The notes under the pieces were generated by a model, which searched no databases, was not told the origin of the DNA, and was given only the letters and a program-made list of their open reading frames with translations. A stretch of 64,000 bases of DNA from Nitrosomonas sp. (GTDB lineage Bacteria; Pseudomonadota; Gammaproteobacteria; Burkholderiales; Nitrosomonadaceae). The position numbers were made by a program, and so were the translations under genes. Shown here piece after piece: positions 27,966 to 36,563 of this stretch. The first letter of the stretch is position 1. Each line of letters begins with the position of its first letter. The stretch covers positions 744,001 through 808,000 of the forward strand of contig JADJBK010000006.1 of the NCBI GenBank assembly GCA_016703745.1, written 5' to 3'.

Positions 27966-29231
27966 TTGGAGCGCGGTTTCTATACCATCATGGCGGCACA
28001 GTTTTTTTCGTCATTAGCCGACAACGCGCTCCTGGTGGTTGCCATTGCTTTCCTGATTGATTTGCATGCGCCAACTTATCTCACGCCCATGCTCAAATTT
28101 GTCTTTGTCCTGTTTTATGTTGTTCTAGCGCCGGTGGTTGGTGCATTTGCTGATTCCATGCCCAAGGGAAAGGTCATGTTTATCAGTAATTCAATCAAGA
28201 TTATTGGTTGTCTGTTGTTGTTTCTGGCGACACACCAGTATGCTGCACTGGCGGCTTATGGTATTGTCGGTCTGGGTGCAGCAGCCTATTCTCCGGCCAA
28301 ATATGGTATTTTGACGGAACTGCTCCCCCCGGAAAAATTAGTGATTGCCAACGGCTGGATGGAGAGTCTGACAGTTGCATCTATCGTACTCGGTGCTGTC
28401 ACTGGTGGACTGCTGGTCACTCCTGCTATCACGAGCTTTCTGGTTGATCTCTCTCCTGCACTAATCAATACTCCCACAGCAGCCGGCATCATGGTAGTCG
28501 CCCTGTTCTATGCAGCGGCAGCGATCATTAATCTGTTTATTCCTGATACTGGAATTGATCATCGATTGCTTAAAAAGAATCCGCTTTTTCTTTTTCATGA
28601 TTTTACCCATTGCGTTAGATTACTGTGGAGTGACAAACTCGGGCAAATCTCATTGGCGGTTACTACCCTTTTCTGGGGAGCAGGAGCCACATTACAATTT
28701 ATTGTGCTTGAATGGGCTGAAATAGCTCTTGGTTATGCACTCAATCAAGCAGCACTGTTGCAAGGAGTCGTTGCTATCGGCATTGCCTCGGGTGCGGTAT
28801 TAGCGGCAAAAATTATTTCCTTGCGCCGTTCAGTTACTGTTTTGCCGTTAGGCATTGCCATGGGTATGGTCGTCATCCTGATGATTCTAGTCAAGGACTT
28901 ATGGATTGCGATCATCCTTTTGATTATCATTGGTGCACTGGCAGGTTTTTTTGTCGTACCGATGAATGCTCTGCTGCAGCATCGCGGCTATATCCTGATG
29001 GGTGCGGGTCATTCCATTGCAGTACAGAATTTCAACGAAAATCTGGGAATACTGATTATGTTGTCTGTCTATGCATTCCTGATTTGGATGGATGTCAACA
29101 TTTACACTGTCATCGCTCTATTTGGTCTGTTTGTTTCAGTTACCATGATCCTGGTACGTCAATGGCACATTAAAAACCAAGGTAAACAAGACTCACTGCA
29201 TCTCATCGGAACGCGGGACAGGCAGATTTAG
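27966..29231 (+). CDS. lplT: Lysophospholipid transporter LplT
   Basis: This 421-residue MFS flippase moves lysophospholipids inward for re-acylation. The N-terminus GFYTIMAAQFFSSLADNALLVVA and the motif AAYSPAKYGILTELLPPEKLVIANGW are typical, with about twelve membrane segments. It starts with TTG at 27966, preceded by GAGGAG at reasonable spacing. A downstream ATG at 27990 would cut into the first membrane helix. The 3' end overlaps the convergent uracil-DNA glycosylase gene by 39 bp. Confidence 0.92.
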   Translation: MERGFYTIMAAQFFSSLADNALLVVAIAFLIDLHAPTYLTPMLKFVFVLFYVVLAPVVGAFADSMPKGKVMFISNSIKIIGCLLLFLATHQYAALAAYGIVGLGAAAYSPAKYGILTELLPPEKLVIANGWMESLTVASIVLGAVTGGLLVTPAITSFLVDLSPALINTPTAAGIMVVALFYAAAAIINLFIPDTGIDHRLLKKNPLFLFHDFTHCVRLLWSDKLGQISLAVTTLFWGAGATLQFIVLEWAEIALGYALNQAALLQGVVAIGIASGAVLAAKIISLRRSVTVLPLGIAMGMVVILMILVKDLWIAIILLIIIGALAGFFVVPMNALLQHRGYILMGAGHSIAVQNFNENLGILIMLSVYAFLIWMDVNIYTVIALFGLFVSVTMILVRQWHIKNQGKQDSLHLIGTRDRQI

Positions 29232-29945
29232 TTCGAGGTTTTGTCTGATTTTATACATAGTCGCTCGTGCAAAGCATAAATCTTCCCACGCCTTCGCTTT
29301 GTCAGTCAGTGACCGTAACAGATAGGCCGGGTGATAGGTGACGATGAGCGGAATTCCCAAAAAATCATGAACTCTGCCACGTAAACTCACGAGGCTGTCG
29401 TGAGTATTCAGCAGATTCTCGGCAGCAACCTTACCGAGCGTAATGATTAATTTAGGTTCAATCAGGGCAATCTGACGCAGCAGATAGGGGCGGCATGTTG
29501 CTGCTTCTATTGTTTGCGGATTGCGATTGCTGGGCGGACGACATTTGACGATGTTAGCAATATAAACATCATGGTGACGATCAAGATGTATGGCTTGCAG
29601 CAAGCTATCCAGCAGCTTGCCGGCCTGACCGACGAAAGGCTCACCCATTTCATCCTCTCTAGCGCCAGGACCTTCTCCAATAAATAACCAGCTAGCAGCC
29701 TGATCACCCACACCAAATACGGTATTTTTGCGTGTTTGTGCCAATGGGCAAGCCATGCACTCCCCAACCGCCTGATTTAGCTGTGTCCAATCCATGCTGG
29801 CAATGAGGCTTACTGGTTCAGTTTTTTCGGCGTCATTTTTCAGCTTGATTTGCTGATCCGGTTTCGTCAGATGGTTGCCGGAATCCGGTCTGAGACGCCA
29901 TTGTGGCAGCAGCCCCAGCTCTTTGAGGCGATTGTTATTCCACAT
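29193..29945 (-). CDS. Uracil-DNA glycosylase, family 4 (iron-sulfur type)
   Basis: This 250-residue DNA-repair enzyme removes uracil from DNA. Motifs are FIGEGPGAREDEMGEPFVGQ (water-activating loop) and TYHPAYLLRS (His motif). Four [4Fe-4S] cysteines are spread as CMAC, KCRPP and ATCRP. The first 55 residues are a variable, low-conservation N-terminus. It is the last gene of the leuA-tlpA-tsaB-rimI run, 27 bp after rimI. The tsaB-rimI-UDG grouping is common in betaproteobacteria. Confidence 0.93.
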   Translation of the reverse strand: MWNNNRLKELGLLPQWRLRPDSGNHLTKPDQQIKLKNDAEKTEPVSLIASMDWTQLNQAVGECMACPLAQTRKNTVFGVGDQAASWLFIGEGPGAREDEMGEPFVGQAGKLLDSLLQAIHLDRHHDVYIANIVKCRPPSNRNPQTIEAATCRPYLLRQIALIEPKLIITLGKVAAENLLNTHDSLVSLRGRVHDFLGIPLIVTYHPAYLLRSLTDKAKAWEDLCFARATMYKIRQNLELNLPVPRSDEMQ

Positions 29946-29972
29946 GGTGTATTTTTGTATAAATGCGCAGCT

Positions 29973-30437
29973 TCATAACGCTCGCCGCATCACCAAAGCA
30001 TCTTCTTTACCACACATTGCTGGATAATATCCCTTGCGTACTGCAATTTGTTCGAACCCAAGGCGCCGATAAAGTTTGACTGCATGAGTATTAGATACGC
30101 GCACATCCAGTAATACGGATACTGCTCCCTGATTTTCGGCTAACTCAATAAAATAATGCAACATATGAGCACCGCATCCTAGTTTCTGCCAGGTAGAACC
30201 GATACCCAAGGTAAGAAGATGCGCTTCATCGACACCCATCATCAATACTCCATACCCCATCAATAGATTATTTTCTTTTCGTACTAGTACCCGGCAGTGA
30301 TAGCCTGCCTTAACCGAGTCCCGAAAATTACCCAGCGTCCAGGGGAAAATAAAAATCTCATGTTCGATACGAATAACTTCTTCAAGGTCTTCCAAACACA
30401 TTTCACGAATTATCGTCTGATCCTGGATAGCATTCAT
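29973..30437 (-). CDS. rimI: Ribosomal protein S18 alanine N-acetyltransferase
   Basis: This 154-residue GNAT enzyme acetylates the N-terminus of ribosomal protein bS18. It has the acetyl-CoA loop GSTWQKLGCGAHML (a slightly divergent Q/RxxGxG/A) and the C-terminal VRVSNTHAVKLYRRLGFEQIAVRKGYY motif with the catalytic Glu/Tyr region. It overlaps tsaB by 4 bp, so translation is coupled. Confidence 0.92.
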   Translation of the reverse strand: MNAIQDQTIIREMCLEDLEEVIRIEHEIFIFPWTLGNFRDSVKAGYHCRVLVRKENNLLMGYGVLMMGVDEAHLLTLGIGSTWQKLGCGAHMLHYFIELAENQGAVSVLLDVRVSNTHAVKLYRRLGFEQIAVRKGYYPAMCGKEDALVMRRAL

Positions 30438-31105
30438 CGCTCACTTTCCTTGAGCGCCACCTTGTCACGAAGGTAAATCGGCAGCGCGTTCTCTGCTGCC
30501 ATTCCTTCGCCTCGCATGAATTTATCAACTGCCAGCTGCACAACTTCACGTGCGCGCGGATAAAGGCCAGGCACAACCCTGGTCAGTTGACCAGCATACC
30601 GATCCGCAAGCACTGTCTCATAAGCATCAAAACCACTCCCACACCCCACCCATCCCTCTCCTTGCACAGCAGGAGTGAATGCTGGACTAGTCAATACAGG
30701 CGCGTGAATAGCCAGCCAGCCCTGATCGGTTCTACTGTAGGCCGCAAAATAGAGTTCGCCCATGCGGGCATCCAGAGCAACCAGCGCATGGGGCACATTT
30801 GCCCGTTGCGCCAGCGCTTCCAGGGTGATCACGCCCACGACAGGAATATCATGAGAAAACGCTAACCCTTGCGCCACGCCACAGGCGATACGCAGACTGG
30901 TAAATGCGCCCGGCCCTGCACCATATGCAATACCATCTATCTGACTGAGGCTGAGTGCTGCTTCATCCAGCAAAACCTGCAACATTGGCAGCAACAGCTC
31001 TGAATGCTGCTGACCCACATACGTATCCTGATCGCTTACTGTACCATTCTGCCACAAGGCCAACGAACAGTAAGCAGTAGAGGCTTCAATCGCAATGATG
31101 TTCAA
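30434..31105 (-). CDS. tsaB: tRNA t6A biosynthesis protein TsaB
   Basis: This 223-residue ASKHA-fold partner of TsaD works in threonylcarbamoyladenosine (t6A37) tRNA modification. The N-terminal IIAIEASTAYCSLAL, QQHSELLLPML, and YGAGPGAFTSLRIACGVAQGLAF stretches are diagnostic. It starts 2 bp after the tlpA stop and overlaps rimI, so it is inside an operon. Confidence 0.94.
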   Translation of the reverse strand: MNIIAIEASTAYCSLALWQNGTVSDQDTYVGQQHSELLLPMLQVLLDEAALSLSQIDGIAYGAGPGAFTSLRIACGVAQGLAFSHDIPVVGVITLEALAQRANVPHALVALDARMGELYFAAYSRTDQGWLAIHAPVLTSPAFTPAVQGEGWVGCGSGFDAYETVLADRYAGQLTRVVPGLYPRAREVVQLAVDKFMRGEGMAAENALPIYLRDKVALKESER

Positions 31106-31107
31106 GT

Positions 31108-31563
31108 TCAGTGTGCGCTAATAAATGCTTCTATTTCGGCGCGTGTAATGAGGCCAACTTTTCGCGCGGCGGGATTACCTGTCGGATTATAGAGATAAGT
31201 ACTTGGCAACATTGAAAGCTCATCTATCTGCCCCGCTATTTTTTGATTTCCAAGCACGATTGGATAGGGAATGCTTAGATCTTCGACAAATTTCATGACG
31301 GTTTCGGGATCATCAAATTCCATCGCTACGCCGATAATGACGATATCCTTGCGAGCTCCATGCAATGAAGACAAGTCGGGAATTTCCTTCAGACAAGGTT
31401 CACACCAGGTTGCCCAAAAATTAACCAGCACCCATTTACCCTGGTAATCCGATAACCGATGCGTCTTGCCTGCGCTGTCTCTCAGAGTAAAATCAGGTGT
31501 TTGCGCACCCAAAGTAGTCGCCGTGATCAAAAATAATAAAAGAATAGTTAAAAAATAACGCAT
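31108..31563 (-). CDS. TlpA/ResA-family thiol-disulfide oxidoreductase
   Basis: This 151-residue periplasmic thioredoxin-fold protein has a signal peptide or anchor at residues 1-20 (FLTILLLFLITATTLGA) and then the AhpC/TSA-type core with active site WCEPC in NFWATWCEPCLKEIPDL. Proteins of this group reduce apocytochrome c or copper-protein thiols. In an organism rich in c-type cytochromes that is plausible, but the partner is unknown. It lies 2 bp after leuA in the same operon. Confidence 0.9.
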   Translation of the reverse strand: MRYFLTILLLFLITATTLGAQTPDFTLRDSAGKTHRLSDYQGKWVLVNFWATWCEPCLKEIPDLSSLHGARKDIVIIGVAMEFDDPETVMKFVEDLSIPYPIVLGNQKIAGQIDELSMLPSTYLYNPTGNPAARKVGLITRAEIEAFISAH

Positions 31564-31565
31564 AT

Positions 31566-33098
31566 TTATACTTGGGGGTGAGCCCGCTCCAGTTTAGTGT
31601 GTAATTTATTGCAGGCACTTAAGTAAGCTTTGGCCGATGCGGCAACAATATCGGTATCCGCACCGTGACCATTGACGATCCGGCCTGCTTTCTGCAATCT
31701 AACCGTTACCTCTCCCTGCGCATCCGTTCCGCTAGTAATGTTATTCACCGAAAACAATTGTAATTCTGATCCACTATTCAGAATTTTTTCGATAGCACGA
31801 AAAGTCGCATCCACCGGACCACTTCCATCCGATTCCGCTTGCCTTTCATTGTCTCCTTCCGCAATTACCAGCCTGGCAAATGGCATTTCACCCGTCTCGC
31901 TGTGCGCAATCAGTGAAATCAGACGGTAATACTCTTCAGGATGCTTGGTTTCTTCTGAAACCAGTGCTTGCAGATCCTCATCGAAAATTTCATGTTTTTT
32001 ATCTGCCAGTTCCTTGAATCGTATAAATAAGGCATTCAATTGATCTTCGGAGGCGACATCAATGCTCAGTTCCTGCAAGCGATTTCGGAAGGCGTTGCGT
32101 CCGGAATGTTTACCCAGCAACAATTTGTTAGCGCCCCAGCCCACATCCTCTGCGCGCATAATTTCATAAGTTTCTCGATGTTTGAGTACGCCATCCTGAT
32201 GAATACCCGATTCGTGTGCAAAGGCATTTGCACCCACGATTGCTTTATTCGGCTGGACAGGAAAACCGGTAATCCCCGAGATCAGCTTGCTCGCGGGCAC
32301 GATATGGGTTGCATCGATGCGGGTATCACATGGAAAATAATCCTGACGAGTACGAACCGCCATCACGATCTCTTCCAGCGCTGCGTTGCCAGCACGCTCC
32401 CCAAGACCATTAATAGTACACTCGACCTGACGGGCACCACTCATGACTGCCGCTAGTGAATTGGCAACAGCAAGTCCAAGATCATTATGACAGTGCACGG
32501 AAAATACTGCCTTGTCAGCATTGGGAATACGCTCACGCAGCGTCCGGATCAACTGACCAAATTGCTCCGGCATTGTATAACCCACCGTATCCGGGATATT
32601 CAGCGTGCTAGCACCTGCATCAATGACAGCTTCCAGAATCCGGCACAAAAAATCAATTTCTGAACGACCAGCATCTTCCGGTGAGAATTCAACGTTATCG
32701 GTATATTTCCTTGCCCATTTCACCGCCTTAACTGCTTGTTCCATCACTCTTTCCGGTTCCATGCGCAGTTTGTTTTTCATGTGAATGGGTGATGTAGCAA
32801 TAAAGGTATGAATACGGATATCAGCTGCACCTCTGAGCGCTTCACCAGCACGGTTGATATCTGTTTCAATTGCACGCGCCAATCCACAGACGGTACTCTC
32901 CTTGATCACATCAGCGACCGCCTTGACCGCTTCGAAATCGCCATTAGAAGCCGCCGGAAAACCTGCTTCGATCACATCAACGCCCATGCGCTCCAACTGT
33001 CTGGCAATACGCACTTTCTCTTCCCGAGTCATGGATGCACCCGGACTTTGCTCTCCATCACGCAACGTTGTATCAAAAATATATAAATGCTCTTTCAT
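31566..33098 (-). CDS. leuA: 2-isopropylmalate synthase
   Basis: This 510-residue enzyme catalyses the first committed step of leucine synthesis. It has a TIM-barrel HMGL-like domain with DTTLRDGEQSPGASM, HCHNDLGLAVANSLAA and NGLGERAGNAALEE, and a C-terminal LeuA regulatory domain (about residues 370-500) that binds leucine. GGAG lies 6 nt before the ATG. tlpA follows within 2 bp. A possible leader ORF lies upstream at 33190-33285. Confidence 0.97.
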   Translation of the reverse strand: MKEHLYIFDTTLRDGEQSPGASMTREEKVRIARQLERMGVDVIEAGFPAASNGDFEAVKAVADVIKESTVCGLARAIETDINRAGEALRGAADIRIHTFIATSPIHMKNKLRMEPERVMEQAVKAVKWARKYTDNVEFSPEDAGRSEIDFLCRILEAVIDAGASTLNIPDTVGYTMPEQFGQLIRTLRERIPNADKAVFSVHCHNDLGLAVANSLAAVMSGARQVECTINGLGERAGNAALEEIVMAVRTRQDYFPCDTRIDATHIVPASKLISGITGFPVQPNKAIVGANAFAHESGIHQDGVLKHRETYEIMRAEDVGWGANKLLLGKHSGRNAFRNRLQELSIDVASEDQLNALFIRFKELADKKHEIFDEDLQALVSEETKHPEEYYRLISLIAHSETGEMPFARLVIAEGDNERQAESDGSGPVDATFRAIEKILNSGSELQLFSVNNITSGTDAQGEVTVRLQKAGRIVNGHGADTDIVAASAKAYLSACNKLHTKLERAHPQV

Positions 33099-33189
33099 TG
33101 CTTACTCCACACTACATTAGCTTGAATCGACGACATGGCCATTAACGCCAGTCTGGAATATTGGAAGAAACGGGGGAAAGTTTAAATGA

Positions 33190-33285
33190 TTAGCGCGCAG
33201 AGCGCGACAGTCGATTTACCCGGCAGCACATACGCTCCAGGCAATTCTGATATGAGGAGATTAACAATTTGAAACCAGTATTCAT
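33190..33285 (-). CDS. Possible leader peptide (uORF) upstream of leuA
   Basis: This 31-codon open frame lies in the 223-bp gap between pssA and leuA, ending 92 bp before leuA. The peptide contains KLLI, an internal Met followed by two Cys (MCCRVNRLS) and an arginine-rich end. The last codons form part of a cgcgctctgcgcg hairpin. A shorter 13-codon version from the internal ATG has GGAG close upstream. It is unproven: it could be an attenuation leader or chance. Confidence 0.3.
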   Translation of the reverse strand: MNTGFKLLISSYQNCLERMCCRVNRLSRSAR

Positions 33286-33321
33286 TGTAGAAGTATAAAT
33301 TGTTTGTAATTACGCATACAA

Positions 33322-34110
33322 CTAATGCAATCCATTCTCTCTTTGTGGATTGCTACGCTTTCTGTTTTTTACTAAACGCCAGATTTTGATACCATAGCCG
33401 GAAAATGCGTAGAGCAAAAACAATCCAAACAATACTACTGGTGGGTGGCTTGGAACCAGTACAAAAACAAAGAGCAGCAACAGCGATACCGCGAAAAAAG
33501 AAACTTTTTTGTGCAGATTAAATTCCTTGCCGCTGTAATACGGGATATTAGTCACCATCGTTAATCCGGCAAACAATGTCAATCCCCAGGCTAACCAGAC
33601 TATATCCTTACCATTAAGCTGAAAATCCTCAATTACCCAAATCATGCCGGCAACCAGTGCCGCTGCTGCCGGTGAAGGTAATCCTTGAAAAAAGCGCTTA
33701 TCTACCACCGCTATCATCACATTAAAACGTGCCAAGCGTAATGCAGCACAGGCACAAAAAACAAAAGCTGCAATCCATCCAATTTTACCCAAATCACGTA
33801 ATGCCCATTCATAAACAATCAATGCAGGTGCCACTCCAAAAGAAACCATGTCGGATAGACTATCGTACTGCGCACCAAATTCAGTCTGTGTGTGCGTCAT
33901 GCGCGCAACCCGACCATCGAGCCCATCAAATACCATAGCCACAAAAATAGCAATTACGGAATAAGAAAAATTACCATTCATGGCTTGCACAATTGCATAA
34001 AAACCCGCAAAAAGTGCCGCTGTTGTAAACAGATTAGGAAGTAAATAGATACCCCTTCGCCTGAGTCGGTTACTATCTGACGGTTGCTCAAGCGGGTCGA
34101 ATTCCTCCAT
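33322..34110 (-). CDS. pssA: CDP-diacylglycerol-serine O-phosphatidyltransferase
   Basis: This 262-residue inner-membrane enzyme makes phosphatidylserine. The CDP-alcohol phosphotransferase motif DGLDGRVAR...GAQYDSLSD is intact, with about eight membrane segments and a hydrophilic N-terminus. It is 13 bp after psd, so the pair carries out the two steps to phosphatidylethanolamine. Confidence 0.95.
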   Translation of the reverse strand: MEEFDPLEQPSDSNRLRRRGIYLLPNLFTTAALFAGFYAIVQAMNGNFSYSVIAIFVAMVFDGLDGRVARMTHTQTEFGAQYDSLSDMVSFGVAPALIVYEWALRDLGKIGWIAAFVFCACAALRLARFNVMIAVVDKRFFQGLPSPAAAALVAGMIWVIEDFQLNGKDIVWLAWGLTLFAGLTMVTNIPYYSGKEFNLHKKVSFFAVSLLLLFVFVLVPSHPPVVLFGLFLLYAFSGYGIKIWRLVKNRKRSNPQRENGLH

Positions 34111-34123
34111 ATTCAGGTTTTCA

Positions 34124-34774
34124 TTAGTTTATAAGCTCAGCCAGAATCGTGGTAGTTGCGCGTACTTTATCTCCAATGATTACTCTGACTTTGCTGCCTA
34201 GCGGTAAATAGACATCTACTCTCGAACCAAAACGAATAAAACCAAAGCGTTGGCCACGCGACAAATGCTCTCCTGGATTAACATGGCAGACAATACGTTT
34301 AGCAATTAACCCAGCAATCTGTACGCAGGTTATATCCTGGCCGGCATCACTTTTAATCCATAAAGCATTGCGCTCGTTCTCCAGCGAAGCTTTCGGCAGG
34401 CTGGCATTAAAAAATTTTCCAGGGAAATACCACTGGTTCTGAACCGCTCCATCTATTGGACTACGATTAGAATGAACATTGAAAACATTCATGAATACGC
34501 CTACCTTGAGCGCTTCGCGATTCAGGTAAGGATCCCAGACTTTTTCAATCGCAACAATACGGCCATCCGCAGGAGCCAGTACTGCATTGGCTAGTACCGG
34601 AACCAGTCTGGGTGGATCACGAAAAAACTGCAAAACAAAAAAAGCGATTATCCAGAAAAAAATGGCCCATGCCCAGCCAGCAAAAAAATGAACGGTCATT
34701 GCAGCGGCAAATGCAATAGCGATGAATGGCCAGCCTTCACGGGCTATGATCGGGTGTGGGTAAGTATTTGTCAT
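34124..34774 (-). CDS. psd: Phosphatidylserine decarboxylase, short (PSD-A) type
   Basis: This 216-residue pyruvoyl enzyme precursor has two N-terminal membrane segments (residues 15-45). The LAPADGRIVAIEKV, NVFNVHSNRSPIDG and HVNPGEHLSRGQRFG motifs are present, and the self-cleavage Gly-Ser lies in IRFGSRVDVYLP. Cleavage there makes the pyruvoyl Ser. It lies between ilvC and pssA on the same strand. Confidence 0.95.
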   Translation of the reverse strand: MTNTYPHPIIAREGWPFIAIAFAAAMTVHFFAGWAWAIFFWIIAFFVLQFFRDPPRLVPVLANAVLAPADGRIVAIEKVWDPYLNREALKVGVFMNVFNVHSNRSPIDGAVQNQWYFPGKFFNASLPKASLENERNALWIKSDAGQDITCVQIAGLIAKRIVCHVNPGEHLSRGQRFGFIRFGSRVDVYLPLGSKVRVIIGDKVRATTTILAELIN

Positions 34775-34913
34775 TAGTTAATTTTTATCTCTGTTTTCTA
34801 CGGGTATGCAGAAACAAGGTAAAGTCAGGTTTAAAATCCGTACTTAATGTCTTAATCCAGTCTATTTACTTGATTTAACACCAGAAGCCTGCCAAAACTA
34901 AAGCTAATCTGCT

Positions 34914-34931
34914 GCACCAGTGAGATGGTGC
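34914..34931 (-). terminator. Small hairpin downstream of ilvC
   Basis: GCACCA/TGGTGC with a 6-nt loop lies about 45 bp after the ilvC stop, in the 200-bp gap before psd. There is no T-run, so it is only a weak candidate for ending the ilvBHC transcript. Confidence 0.3.
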
Positions 34932-34974
34932 TTGCTTAAGCTCGACAGACATCTGGAAAAAGTTTAATCGTCTT

Positions 34975-35991
34975 TTAATTTTTTGTTTGATCAACCAGTT
35001 TGTTATTTTTGATCCACGGCATCATATCTCGCAGTTTTGCCCCTGTTTGCTCGATCAGATGTTCTGAGGCAAGACGACGACTTGATTTGAGCATGGGCGC
35101 GCCGGCACGATTTTCAAGAATAAATTCACGAGCATATTCGCCTGTTTGAATTTCACGTAGAATCTTGCGCATCTCATTACGAGTCGCCTCAGTAATAATG
35201 CGAGGTCCTCTTGAGATATCGCCAAATTCGGCATTATTTGACACCGAATAACGCATGTTGGCAATCCCGCCTTCATAAATCAAATCCACAATCAGCTTGA
35301 CTTCATGCAGACATTCAAAATAAGCCATCTCTGGTGCGTACCCTGCTTCTACCAATGTTTCAAAACCCATCTGGATCAATGCAGTCAAGCCACCGCACAG
35401 TACGACCTGTTCACCAAACAAATCCGTTTCGGTTTCTTCCTTGAAGGTGGTTTCGATAACACCACCGCGTGTGCCACCATTTGCCGCAGCATAAGACAAG
35501 GCAAGATCCCGCGCCTTGCCGGATTTATCCTGATGAACTGCGATCAATGATGGCACACCACCACCCTGCACATAGGTAGAACGTACCAGATGTCCCGGGC
35601 CTTTCGGGGCGATCATGATCACATCGAGATCCTCGCGAATAGCTATTTGTCCGTAGTGAATATTAAATCCATGCGCAAAGGCAAGTGTCGCCCCTTTTTT
35701 CAGTACCGGCTCAATTTCTTGATGATAAATGGATGCCATGTGCTCATCTGGCAAAAGCAGCATAACCACATCCGCATCCTTAACTGCCGCACTGACTTCC
35801 TTTACCGTAATACCTGCCTTTTTGGCTTTATCCCAGGATGCGCTATCTTTACGCAATCCCACGACAACCTTGACACCGGAGTTACTGAGGTTATTGGCAT
35901 GCGCATGCCCCTGAGAACCATAACCAATAATGGCCACTTTCTTTTTCTTGATCAGTGACAGATCTGCATCTTTATCGTAATAAACTTTCAT
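34975..35991 (-). CDS. ilvC: Ketol-acid reductoisomerase, class I
   Basis: This 338-residue NADPH enzyme carries out the second step of Val/Ile synthesis. It has a Rossmann domain with GYGSQGHAHANNL and the substrate/metal helices KGPGHLVRSTYVQGGG, DLFGEQVVLCGG and EVKLIVDLIYEGG. The short class I length fits. It follows ilvH by 76 bp in the ilvB-ilvH-ilvC order. Confidence 0.98.
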   Translation of the reverse strand: MKVYYDKDADLSLIKKKKVAIIGYGSQGHAHANNLSNSGVKVVVGLRKDSASWDKAKKAGITVKEVSAAVKDADVVMLLLPDEHMASIYHQEIEPVLKKGATLAFAHGFNIHYGQIAIREDLDVIMIAPKGPGHLVRSTYVQGGGVPSLIAVHQDKSGKARDLALSYAAANGGTRGGVIETTFKEETETDLFGEQVVLCGGLTALIQMGFETLVEAGYAPEMAYFECLHEVKLIVDLIYEGGIANMRYSVSNNAEFGDISRGPRIITEATRNEMRKILREIQTGEYAREFILENRAGAPMLKSSRRLASEHLIEQTGAKLRDMMPWIKNNKLVDQTKN

Positions 35992-36067
35992 CGTTTCCCT
36001 TTTAAATTAATATGAACAATCAATACTCACAAGTAATAAATTAAAAATTTTTCTGGATTGAAGTACG

Positions 36068-36559
36068 CTAAGCTTTTAGTGAGCGTTCACCACGCCCCAG
36101 ACCAGAAGCGCCTGTGCGTGCAATTTCCATGATCAGACTGCGATCAATCGCCTCCAGCAGTGCATCGAGTTTTGTACTCGGACCGGTGAGTTCGATCGTA
36201 TAAGTTTTTTCGGTCACATCGACAATGCTGCCACGAAATATGTCAGCCAGCCGTTTAAATTCTTCACGCGCCGAACCCGTCGCCCTGACTTTTACCAGCA
36301 TCAGTTCACGTTCGATATGATCACCATTACTCAGATCAACCAATTTGACCACTTCAATCAGTTTATTCAGCTGCTTGGTGATCTGTTCAACAACATCCTC
36401 GGAGCCAGTCGTCACCATCGTCATACGCGACAAGGTAGGATCCTCGGTAGGCGCAACCGACAAGGATTCAATGTTATAGCCACGTGCCGAGAAAAGCCCC
36501 GCTACGCGAGACAACGCACCTGCCTCGTTTTCCAGCAAAATTGAAATAATATGTCGCAT
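36068..36559 (-). CDS. ilvH: Acetolactate synthase small (regulatory) subunit
   Basis: This 163-residue subunit has an N-terminal ACT domain (HIISILLENEAGALSRVAGLFSARGYNIESL) that binds valine for feedback inhibition, and a C-terminal ALS_ss_C domain. It starts 4 bp after the large subunit, so the two are coupled. Confidence 0.97.
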   Translation of the reverse strand: MRHIISILLENEAGALSRVAGLFSARGYNIESLSVAPTEDPTLSRMTMVTTGSEDVVEQITKQLNKLIEVVKLVDLSNGDHIERELMLVKVRATGSAREEFKRLADIFRGSIVDVTEKTYTIELTGPSTKLDALLEAIDRSLIMEIARTGASGLGRGERSLKA

Positions 36560-36563
36560 GTTG

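Noticed and set aside
35590..35958. 122-codon plus-strand frame opposite ilvC
   Set aside because: Antisense to a highly conserved gene and without a family resemblance.
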